Shown: positions 50,963 through 61,000 of the stretch, piece by piece
Numbering within the stretch: the first letter of the stretch is position 1
How the letters are laid out: the number at the start of each line of letters is the position of its first letter
Assembly (NCBI GenBank): GCA_001724265.1
Contig: MEDY01000078.1
Span: 62,001-126,000, forward strand
Origin: Rhizaria sp. SCN 62-66
Lineage: Eukaryota > Rhizaria, unplaced
Length of the DNA stretch: 64,000 nt
Direction of reading: 5' to 3'
Program-made: the position numbers and the translations under genes
The notes under the pieces: generated by a model
Seen by the model: only the letters and a program-made list of their open reading frames with translations
Told to the model about the DNA's origin: nothing
Databases searched by the model: none

Positions 50963-51937
50963 ATGTACCCCTCCGCCTCCTCCGCGTCCGCCCGCGGCGC
51001 CGGCGCCGGCAGCGGGCCGGCCGCGGCGGCGAGCGCGGCCGCGAACGGCGGCGCGGTTTACTACAAGGTCGTCGCCCGCGTCGGGCCCAAGCTCGTCTCG
51101 ATCTTCGACGGCAAGACCGAGTACGCGCTCGGCGTTACCCTCTCGCACCCTGAGGTGCTGCTGAACCCTTCCGTGCAGTTCCCGCCAGGATACTACCTCT
51201 CAGCGACGCCCGAGGACGCCCTCAACAGTCCGATCCCGCCCTCGGCGGCGCTCTTCGTCGCGCCCCGCATCATCATCAAGTGCCTCGCCTGGGGGCCCGT
51301 GCCGCTGCCCGCGCCCGCCGCCGCGCACAAGGTCTCCTACACTGGCGGCGCGACCGTGCGCCCGCCGCGGCTGCCGGCCGGCACGGTGATCATGACGCAC
51401 GTGCGGCCGATCGAGGTCGTGCCCATCCCTTTCGGCGCCAAGAACAACCTCTTCACCCGCAAAGAGCTTACCGAGATCAAGCTTAAACACGCCTACACGC
51501 TGGCGCCGGCGTTTAACGCGGGCAGCCAGCGCAATGCGCGGCCGCTGCAGCGCTCTGAGGCGGACCGGGCCGCGCTGGCTCACAATACACTGCAGATGGA
51601 GGCTGAGTTGCGGGAGGCGCGCGCGAAGCAGATGTTCGAGACGACGACGTTGACGCCCGGGTTCGAGCACCTCATCAACCGCGCGCAGATCCGCGGCATC
51701 CAGCGGTACGTTCTGAACCACACATATGATCACTCGGTGCTCAGCCCGCCCCAGGACGACGACGATGACCATCACAGTCATCATGGTCACGGTCATGGCC
51801 ACGGCCACGGTCATGGCGGCGGTCAGGACGGTGGCGACGGCGGTGGCGGCGGCGAGAACAATGGAGAGGACGAGGATGACGGTAAGGCGGCGTACTTTAT
51901 CGACGAGTACGGCCACTCGGTGAAGCTGGCACAGTGA
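50963..51937 (+). CDS. Unknown protein with a folded N-terminal domain and a His-rich acidic tail
   Basis: Single exon, 324 residues, TGA stop; start MYPSASSASARGAGAGSG. Residues 30-110 are conserved-looking and folded: YYKVVARVGPKLVSIFDGKT, LGVTLSHP, FPPGYYLSATPEDALNS and APRIIIKCLAWGPVP. The middle (residues 150-250) has amphipathic helices with FTRKELTEIKLKHAY and FEHLINRAQIRGIQRYVLNH. The tail after residue 265 is five Asp, then HHSHHGHGHGHGHGH and a Gly-rich run, a plausible metal-binding stretch, and ends YFIDEYGHSVKLAQ. I do not recognise the family. Confidence 0.75.
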   Translation: MYPSASSASARGAGAGSGPAAAASAAANGGAVYYKVVARVGPKLVSIFDGKTEYALGVTLSHPEVLLNPSVQFPPGYYLSATPEDALNSPIPPSAALFVAPRIIIKCLAWGPVPLPAPAAAHKVSYTGGATVRPPRLPAGTVIMTHVRPIEVVPIPFGAKNNLFTRKELTEIKLKHAYTLAPAFNAGSQRNARPLQRSEADRAALAHNTLQMEAELREARAKQMFETTTLTPGFEHLINRAQIRGIQRYVLNHTYDHSVLSPPQDDDDDHHSHHGHGHGHGHGHGGGQDGGDGGGGGENNGEDEDDGKAAYFIDEYGHSVKLAQ

Positions 51938-52628
51938 AGTGTGAAGCACAGTCACAAATTTGTTACAAGCATGACTTGAAGTAAAGCGTTGTGATTCTGG
52001 CCCATTTAGGGTGATATACCGCTTATATTTTTTTTGAATAAACTAGTTCAGAAATACAGATAATAATTAGCAATGCTTTATATTTCCAAAATGTTGTATT
52101 GTTGAGAGATAACAGAAGACTAAGAACAAGGATATAGGAAAGTAATGCAATGTCCCGTTGCAAGTGAACACGAGCATGCAGCGCTAGACACACACATCGA
52201 AACAGAGACAAATGAGACAGAGGAGCAGAGATGTAGAGGAAGATATTTAGAAACGAAAAGACGCAGGCAGACCAGCGTGATAATATGCATGCATATGGGG
52301 CGTACAGCGAGCTGCCGAACTGTTAACAGCAACAAGGTGATAAGACAACTAAAGTCAGATAGCCTGTGCTGCTGCTTGATAATAACAGACATAAACAAAA
52401 CAAACATCTGACATATAACAACGCGCAACAGAGAGAGAAAAAATTCGAATATTTAAACACAAAACACAAAAACAAAGTAGTAACGAACTAAACAAACAAT
52501 AAACAAGTAAGCTCAAGCTGAACACGAACGTCTTTCAAGTGAGCGAGCAAGTGAGAGCATGGCGACTTGGCCACAGCTTGAATCACTCTCATTCCGTCGC
52601 CCTATACACGCCCGGCGGCTCACCCTGA
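51938..52628. other. Intergenic between convergent genes
   Basis: AT-rich and without a supportable gene. AATAAA at about 52037 follows the His-tail gene. Small ORFs here are not supported. Confidence 0.5.
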
Positions 52629-53534
52629 TCACCAGAGCCTGGTGACGGCCAGCGCGCTTGTCTTGTGCAGCCCCTTGCTTTTTTCGGCCCTGGCGATGAT
52701 CTCGTCCATGTTTTGCGGCGTGTAGCGGGCCCAGTACGCGTCGTCAGCCGCCGCGGTGCGAGGCCGCGCCGCCGGGTAGCCGCAGCCGCTGCGCGGCATC
52801 GGCACGTGGCGGCCCGTGCGCGCGCCGAACTCCGTCGGCACATCGACATCACTCGCCGCCTTCATATGACGCTGAGACTGAGACTGTTGTTGCTGCTGCA
52901 GCTGCTTGAGTTCGGCCGCGCCGGGCCTGGCGGGCACGAGGCGCCGCGGCAGCGCCGTCGCGCCGCCGGCGGTGCTGGCCACGGGCGCGCGGCCCGGCGG
53001 GTATAGGCCCTGCGCGTAAGCCTTGGCGACCGTGTAGGGCAGCGCCTGGGGCAGCTCCCAAGGGTCGAAGTGGTTGTGGTTGCTGGGTTCGATCGGGATC
53101 GGCACCGCCAGCGCGGCCTTCTCGGCCGTGGACATCTGCGAGAGCGGCTTCTGCGCGAAGCGGACCTCGCGCGGCGCGATGTAGGGGAAGTAGAAGTCGT
53201 GCCGCGGGCCGTAGCCAAGCCCAGGCGCCAGGCGCGGGGGCTCAGACGACACCGCGGTGGCGGCGGCGGAGCTGGAGCTGGCGTGGGGGTCGGCGGGGCG
53301 GGACGCGGGGGCAGAGGAAGGACGGTAGTAGTGTTGCTGCTGCTGTTGCTGCTGCTGGTGCTGAGAGCTAGCGGAAGAAGAGCTAGAGTCGGCGGAGTTG
53401 GCGGGCGCAATAGACCAGTGCGAGACCTGGAGATCGCTCTTCTTCAGAGTGCCCACAGCGCCCGTGGGGCCCGCGCGCGCGGGCTCGTAGGCCGAGGCGT
53501 ACTGGGCGGCGCTGAAGCCGCTGAAGCCGGACAT
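52629..53534 (-). CDS. Unknown protein (GDP-rich, poly-Gln linker)
   Basis: Start MSGFSGFSAAQYASAYEPAR at 53534, TGA at 52631-52629, 301 residues, single exon. The frame stays open further upstream to 53762, so an extra N-terminal exon is possible. Recognisable non-repetitive segments are TLKKSDLQVSHWSIAP, FYFPYIAPREVRFAQKPLSQ, PSNHNHFDPWELPQALPYTV and MPRSGCGYPAARPRT with MDEIIARAEKSKG near the end. A poly-Gln run follows residue 60. The short spaced motifs resemble those in microtubule-inner or cilium-associated proteins, but no specific family can be named. Confidence 0.65.
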   Translation of the reverse strand: MSGFSGFSAAQYASAYEPARAGPTGAVGTLKKSDLQVSHWSIAPANSADSSSSSASSQHQQQQQQQQHYYRPSSAPASRPADPHASSSSAAATAVSSEPPRLAPGLGYGPRHDFYFPYIAPREVRFAQKPLSQMSTAEKAALAVPIPIEPSNHNHFDPWELPQALPYTVAKAYAQGLYPPGRAPVASTAGGATALPRRLVPARPGAAELKQLQQQQQSQSQRHMKAASDVDVPTEFGARTGRHVPMPRSGCGYPAARPRTAAADDAYWARYTPQNMDEIIARAEKSKGLHKTSALAVTRLW

Positions 53535-53900
53535 TGCGATACCTGCAGAGCGACAAGGACAGGGAGATGAGCGAAAATAAAAAATGGTACTAGAGAAAAT
53601 TAGCAAACTACAATGGTTATTGGCGAAACTTTTATCCAAACGGAGATAACATGAAGATAATTGACCTCGAAGTTTGATGTCCTTCTTCTTTGAGAGCCGT
53701 TTCGTTCTCTCGAACTCGAACAATTGGACAGTTTCCACCACAAACGCTTGTGTTTCACTCAAAACAAGGTATAGCGAGGTGTAGATGAAGTAGAAATAAA
53801 CATAAGTTGTATTTTAAGATAAGTCACAACAAAAACTATTTAAATATTAAACTAGATTCGACGAGAGCAGTTATGTCAGAGATACATCCATGCCTATCGC
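53535..53900. other. Short spacer
   Basis: Upstream region of the 52629-53534 gene and 3' flank of the B-box-like gene; the open frame at 53535-53762 may be leader or an upstream exon. Confidence 0.4.
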
Positions 53901-56092
53901 TCAGAACATGTCGGGCTCCGACACCTCCGCGGCGGCCGCCGCCTCGTCGAACGCGCCGCCCTTGCGGCCCCGGCGCACCATTCCGCCCAGAATGCCCGTC
54001 ATCGTTGCCGCAATCACTTCCTCCTCGTCGTCGTCCTCGCCCGCGCCCCTCGCCGAGCTCCCCCTTACAGGCCCCCCCCCGGACGCAGAGGCCGCCGCGC
54101 CGCCCGACCTGCGCGCCGCGGCCGCCAGGCGCTGCCGCTGCGCCTCGGCCTCGGCCCGCTCGGCCGCCTGCCGCAGCGCGAGCCGCCGCGCTTCGACGGG
54201 GTCCAACGGCGCCGCCGCCGACGCTGGCGCTGCCTTGACAGAAGCCTTCCTATCATAGACATCATCATTGTCGTCGTCGTCGTCGTGGTCGTCGTCATCG
54301 TCGCTGCTAAGCGTCCGTTGAGCCTTCTTCTTGCTGGCGGCCTTCGCAGTTTTTGCTGACGCAGCGGCATCACCAGCAGCGGCCTTTTTAGACTTTTTGC
54401 CTTTCTTTGCAGCAGCCTCAGCCTCAGCCTCCGCAGCAGCAGCAGCAGCGGCGGCGGCGGCGGCCTTTTTCTTGCTCGCGCCAGTAGCGGCGGGGGCAGC
54501 GACGGTCGAGCTCTCAATCTCGCGCTCGCGAATCTTCAGCGCCCCCTTAGACTTGGCACTTACACTGCCGCCGAAGTACTTGTCGTCGTCGTCGACACCA
54601 CCCTTAGACTTGGATTTCTTGCCACCCTTAGCCGCCGTCGTCGCCGCAACAGAAGCTGCTGCCTCCCCCTGAGATTTGCTGGCGCTGGCGCCACTAGCCT
54701 TGGCGCCCCCCTTGCCAGCCGACGCCTTGGCCGCGGCTTTAGCCTCAGCCTTAGCCTCGGCCCGGGCAGCCTTAGCCTCCTCTCGCTCCTTCTTCCGCTT
54801 CTCCTTGTTCAACACACTGCTTGGCACCCCCAGGCGCGCCTCGGCCGCGGCCACGGCGGCGGCGGTGACGGCGGCGGCGGCCGCGGCGGCTGCTGCTGCG
54901 GCGGCGGCGCGCACGCCGCCCTTGGTCTTGCGCGTTTCGGCGTCGGGCAACAGCGCGATGTTGGTGTGTACCTAAAAAAGTCGCATCACAGAAAAAAACA
55001 TGCGATGTGATAACCAAGATGAGTGAGTGTGAAAAGAAAAGTACACTTTAATACGTAAAACGCCCAGTTTCACATGAAAACATGCTTTTAGTTTAGCATT
55101 AAAGAGATAAAAGAGATACATAGGTATTCATGTGATGTAAGTACCCTGTCCCAATCGCCGTCACCCTTCTTGCCCTTGGCACGGCGCTTTTGCTGCCTCA
55201 AGCTCGCGCCCTCATCCATCGCATTCGCACTCACAGGAGCAGCCGTGGGAGCGCTAGTGCCATTGTTAGCAGACTGAGACTGAGACTGAGACTGGGACTG
55301 AGGCTGAGGCGGTGGCGGCGGCTGGTTGGGGCTGAAAGCGCCAGCAGCACCAGGACTCGCAACGGCACCAATCATCGCGCTGACAATCACAGCGTTGCCG
55401 GCGGAAAGTGACGACAACTCTTCCAGCTTGGCGCCAAACAGCGCCTCCACTTCCCCAGCCTCTTCACTATGGGCGCCGCAGTTTGCGCTCGCGAACTGGA
55501 GCGCGCCCACGGTCACCGCACTGAGCGGGCACGGCTGCGCGAAAGAGAGAGCCCCCGTGACCGCATCCCGCACGAGCGCGAGGCTGAGGGGGTGCTTAGC
55601 CGCCGTGGTGTCGTAGCTGTGGTGATAGAGCGCGGCGGTGACGTCGACGGCGCTGCGCCTACTATGGAGCCGGCGGGGGCCGCGCTTGTGCAGGACGCCG
55701 GAGCAGTCGCCGCAAAGGACTTCGCCGCAGTCCAGGCAGCACAGCAGCGCAGTCGCCGCCAAAACGGGCGCAACGCTAGTCTCTGCAGCGGCGGCGGCAG
55801 CGGCGGCGGCAGTGGCCTTTTTGGACTTTTTCTTTTTCTCGACTACTTGAGTGACAAAAAAAGTTCGGTTTGACAAGATATATCAGCCATATTCAAAGTA
55901 AAAACATGATCTCAGATTAGTAAATGATGTTTAAAATAAAATAAAACACATTTTGAGTAGTATGTTGATATATTAAAACGTACCGTTGCTATCCTTGCTG
56001 TTTTTGGCCACTGACGGCTGGCCGCAGTTGTCGCAGCACAGAGTCACGAGCGCCGCGGCCGTGGCCGCAGGCAGCGGCTGCGGCTCGACAGA

Positions 56093-56132
<40 letters not shown>

Positions 56133-57602
56133 TCGAGGTAGAAGTTGAGGCGCCGGATGAGCCGACTCTGCGTCTGGGACTTAGCCTCAGCCTCAGCAGC
56201 CGCCTCCGCAGCAGCAGCAGTAGTCGCCGCGGCCGCAGACGCAGACTTTGACTTCGCTCCAGCTCTCGCCCCCACTCTGGGCTTCGCGGGGGCCGTGTTG
56301 TTGTCACCGCTGTCATTGTCGCTGTCCATTGAGAAGTCGGACGAGTCATCATCGTCGACATCGTCGTGATTCTTGTTGTCGTCGTCGTCATCCTCGTCGT
56401 CGTCAGTGCTCGACCAGTCGCTGCTGCTGTCGCCGCCGTCGTTCCTTTTGCTGCTGCTGGCATTGCTATTGAGCATTGGAGGCGGCGACAAAGCATGAAA
56501 CGCCGACGCCGGCGGCGGCGGCAGTAGCTGTGCGTGTGGATGCGTATTGGCGCCCGCAGCAGCCGACATTGACGGCGGCAGCGGCATCATACTCGGTAGC
56601 GTCTGCGGCAGCGCCAGCGCCAGAGGCAGCCCCGCCATCGAGCCGCCGCCGCCGCTGCCGCTGCTGCTGCTGCTCATAGCGGCGCCGATGCTGCTGTTGC
56701 CGAATAATGACGGCGGCGGCTGCAGCTTGAAGCCAGCGCCGCCGGCGACTGTCGCGGCGCCAACAGGGCTGCCAAAGCCCAGGCCGGGCGGGCCAAACGC
56801 GGGACCGGCGACGGCGTTGGGCAGCGTGAGAGGGAAGCCTGACGCGCTGCCGCTAGAGCTCGCCGCAAAGCTCGGCATCATGTTGACGTGTGTGTTGCGC
56901 TCTTGGCTGAGGGGGAAGCGGAGGCGTTGCGCCAGCGCGGCGGCCACAGCGTCGGCGTCGTCCTCATCAGCAGCGGCGGCGGCAGGAGCTGCTTCTTGGG
57001 CCTTGGTCTTGGCTTTGGGTTTGGTCTGAACAGGAGCAGGAGCATGAGTATTGACGGTAGCTGTTGTGGCAGCACTATTGCCATTGCTAGCGCTGCTGTT
57101 TGGCAGAGAAGGCAGCGCACGAGCGCCAGAGACGGAGCCGCGGGGCCCCGCAGCCGCAGGGGCAGAAGCAGCGGCAGGGGTGGCAGCGACGGGCTTCTCG
57201 CGGGCAGCGGAGAAGAAAGCGAGAGACGGCAAAGCAGGCTCGTCTGCGAGAATGAATCAAGGATACAAGTCACCGTAGAAAGCCGTTAGCGAAACATGAA
57301 GACAGAAATTAGATGTTAAAAAGAGTGAAGTCCTAGTACATGGCTTATATCGTGCAAGACATACCGTTGTCGTCGCTAAAGTCGTCGTTATCCGAGTGCT
57401 CTGGCGGCGGCGCGAAGCGGGACCGCGCGACCGGCGCCACGTCCTTCGCAGGCTTCGCGGGCCTTGCGGCGGGGGCCGGCGCCGAGGAAAAGCCCGGGAG
57501 CCGCGGCAACGCACCCCAGTCGGCGTCCGCGTCGGTGTTGCCCGCGGCAGGCTTGCGGGCGCGCGCGGGGACGGGGTCCTCGTCCGACCAGTCTGAGTCC
57601 AT
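53901..57602 (-). CDS. B-box-like zinc finger protein with long low-complexity regions
   Basis: Four exons, 57602-57365, 57243-55984, 55842-55145 and 54971-53901; 3,267 nt, 1,088 residues, TGA stop, all phases match (donors GTATGT, GTACGT and GTACTT). Exon 1 MDSDWSDEDPVPARARKP is acidic. Exon 2 ends in TLCCDNCGQPSVAKNSKDSN. Exon 3 has CLDCGEVLCGDCSGVLHKRG then PRRLHSR, a C-x2-C-x4-C-x2-C-x4-H-x7-H arrangement like the second half of a B-box, with the CDNC pair before the exon joint as the first ligands. B-boxes mediate protein contacts in TRIM-type ubiquitin ligases; no RING is present. The C-terminal third is a Lys/Ala/Glu-rich helix region (KEKRKKEREEAKAARAEAKA) ending in EVSEPDMF. Nuclear or scaffold roles are guesses. 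Confidence 0.75.
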
Positions 57603-58089
57603 TCAGTCGCAGTGAAGAGGGGAAAGAAAACGACTGCAGCGGGGCGACAAAAAAATGTGGAAGAATGTTATAAGAAAGACAGAATGACAGCAACAGGGCG
57701 TGTGTTGTGTTTAAACGGGATGTCTATTGGCGGATGTTGATGCTGTTTACGGGCAGTGATAAATCACACCCTCCTTGCCGACTCGAAGGACCGTCGCCAC
57801 GCTCGCGATCGTTTGTGGTCGGCTAAGAAACAAGAGATATCACTTGACCACGACCGTCAAACGCTAAATAACTTGCGACTAGGGATTTGAAATGGAGTTA
57901 AATTTATTATACATTTTAGATTCCTACTTAAAGCTGAGATTATACCCACTGTATCTTTTTTTTTGTGCGACTCAAAGTCAGCCTTTCTCCTCGCGCCCCC
58001 GCTCGCTCCGCCGCCGCCGCCGCAGTCGCTCCCTTCTCCGCCCCGTCTCAGCCTCCCAGGCCCCGCCCGCGCGTGCCCCCCCGCGGCCC
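57603..58089. other. Divergent promoter region
   Basis: Between the B-box-like gene (left) and the UBR-box gene (right). The last ~100 bp are pyrimidine-rich leader sequence. No gene seen. Confidence 0.5.
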
Positions 58090-61000
58090 ATGGATGCCCT
58101 GTATCACACGCTCGACGGCCGCGGCCTGCAGTCAGTGTCCGAGCACCTGAGCACGACCGCCACCACGGTCGTTCCCCCCGCCCCCGCCTCTGCCTCGGCT
58201 GCTCGCAACAACGCTACTGTCGACAACGCCGCGACTGCGAAGAGTGCCGCGGGCAGCGGGCGGGCATACCCGCGCTCGCGCGAGGTTGCCGCGTCGCTTG
58301 GCTGCGACTTCGACGTCCTGACGGCGCAGGCGGACGCCGACACGCTCTTTTTCACTCCCAATCCCGTCGCAAACGCCCACGCCAACTCTGCGAGCGAGAC
58401 TGGTACAGCTGCCGCTCCTCATGCTACCGTGGATGCCACTGCGACGGCGAGTGTTACTGATTATAACAACAACAACTGGGACCGTTCCAGTGCTCTGGTG
58501 CACTCGGCGCTCTTGACCCAGGCTCCCCCCTTGCCCACCACCCTCCCCCCCAGTCTCAACCCCAACAACGCCTCATCGTACAGCAGCAGCAGCGGCAATA
58601 ACAGCGGCATGGCGGCCAACGGCGGCCTAACTTCCCTCCACGACGTCATGGCTTTCTTCTCCTCTCGAACTGCCCTCTACAACAACAACAACAACAACAA
58701 CAACGACGCTTACAATGCTAATGCTGCGCACGCAGGCTCCGCCGGTTCTCGCGCGCTGTCACTCGCCAGCAACACGACGGCGCTGGCCCTCGACAACGCG
58801 CTGTCCCCTTCCCCCTTTGACGCGCTACTTCTGCGCGCGCTGGCACCGCTGCTGCTGCGCTTCGACCCGCCGCTGCTTGCGCTGCGGGCGCTGGCGCGGG
58901 CTCAGCTGGCGCGGGCCGACGCAGCCGCCAGGGCCGAGGCCGCGGCACTCGCCGCCGCCGTCGTCACCTGGGCCGCGGGGGCCGTCGACCGCCGCTGCCG
59001 CTGCCACAGTCTCACGGAGGCGTCAGAAACAGAGAATGGTATTGAGGACAACAATATCGAGAACGACAAGGACGAAGATGGTAAGACGAACAGTGATCAT
59101 TGTCGCCGTCGTCGCCGCCTGTGTGATGTGTGTGCGGCTTACAAGGCCGGACTGACGGCCTTACTTGCCCACGGCGTCCCGCTCAAAGTCAAGCCGCCCG
59201 TGCAGCAACACACAGAGCAGCAGCAAGCGCAGGCGCAGACTCAGGAAGAGCTGCTGCTCGAGTCCGAGGCCGAGCAGTCGTGGCGCCGCCAGCCCAACGC
59301 GCTTACGCTGCCGCTGACGCCGTGGCTGACCAGTCTGTTCCCCCGCACCGCGCGCACCACGGCGGCTGGGGGTGTAAGCACCCCCTTAGAGCTCCCGGCG
59401 TGGGCGTTGACCTCGGCCGCAGCGATTGACGCGCGTTGGCACCAGTACGTGGCTTCAAATTTGTGATATAGGAGCGCTCATTTCAGCTATATGTGCATGT
59501 ATTTCACTAAATACTACCACTGAGGTGTATATATACTACCACTATTTGCACTCCATTTACTGTTTTTATTGCAAAGACACCAATTTGACGTCCTTCTGCC
59601 CTTTTCTGTCCTCTTTCCGTCTTTTTGTGACCACTCCTACTTAGATGCCACGCGCTCATCACCCAGCAGGCCCGTTCCCTCAGCGACGCCCTGCTCTCCG
59701 CGCTGACACATTCGATCAGCAGCGCCCTCTCCCTGCCCTCCTCGCCCCTCCTGCCGCCCCTTGGCTCTGGCTCTGGCTCCGGCTTCGGCTCTGGCTCTGC
59801 TGCTTCCGGTGGCGCTGGGATGGGCCTGGGCCCCGCGGCCCCGCTGCGCCGACTCACGGTCATCCTCACGGTCCCGGGCCGCTGCGTGCTGGGCGGCTTG
59901 CCTCCCGCGCCGCTGCGGCTGCTGGGGACGCCCTTCCTGCCCACGGTCGCCGCGCTCGCCTGGCCACAGTTATGGCCACAGTCCCAGGCACAACAAGGAG
60001 CTTATGACACGCGTGACGCGAATCTCGCGGGAGCGTGGGGCGCCGAGGCGGCGGCGGAGGCGGAGCTCGTGGGCACGCGTGCCGTGGGCGAGCTACTTAC
60101 ACCGCGTGTAAGTACCCCCGGGCCTATGTCCGCGCGCGCGAGCAATCTGAGCGCTGCCGGTGGCATCGGGGCTGTCGGGGGCATCGGTGGCAGTAGCAAC
60201 AACGTCTGCAGGCTCCCTGGCACTCTGCCTTTGCCTTTGCCTAGTACCACTCCCGTGAACGCCAACGCTAATCTCGCTAACCCCCCACAACAACAACAAC
60301 AACAACAGCAGCAGCTGTACCAGAGCGCGGTGGCGCTGCGCCGCGCCCTGAGCGTCGGCCCCGCCGTCGCCGTCAGCGGCTGCGATGACTTCGGGCTTGA
60401 CATCGAGGCCGTCGGCGCCGTCGGCTCAGCGCGTGGAGGGTACGTCCATCAAAACAACAGAAGTTGCATTTTGGCAGTGATCTTGGGGCGAATCAACATG
60501 AACCTCTTCTACTATATATTTCCTTATCTCTCCTCTATTTCACCTCACTTTTTTTTTTCCCCTCGTCATCTATATGTGCTCACATCGATCGCAACTCTTC
60601 TCCCTCTCCTCCATTGTTATTGTCGTCTTGTAGTGTGGGCCTGCTGTCTTCCGGCCACGGGGGCGAGACCGCTTTGGCCACATACGCCTACCTGCACGCC
60701 GTCGACGACATCCGCCAAGAACAGCAACAGCAACAGCAGCTGCAGCAACAGGGTGGTCCCAGGACTCCGCCCTTTGGCCCTAGCGGCGGCAACAATAATA
60801 GCCGTAGCCGTCCCATCTCCCCTGCCCCCGACTCTCACGGCAGCAACTCCATGATCGACTACAATAACCCTGACTACGCCGCCAGCGCGAACGCCGCCGC
60901 TCATCCCAACAGCCGCAGTCCGGCCAGCTCGAGCGCCAATGCCGCAGGCCCAGCTACCGCCGCCGCTGCCCCGGCTGCTGCTCCTGCTGCTCCTGCCGCT

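Noticed and set aside
52145-52411. 88-residue ORF downstream of the His-tail gene
   Set aside because: AT-rich 3' flank between convergent genes, no domain or codon signature of an exon.
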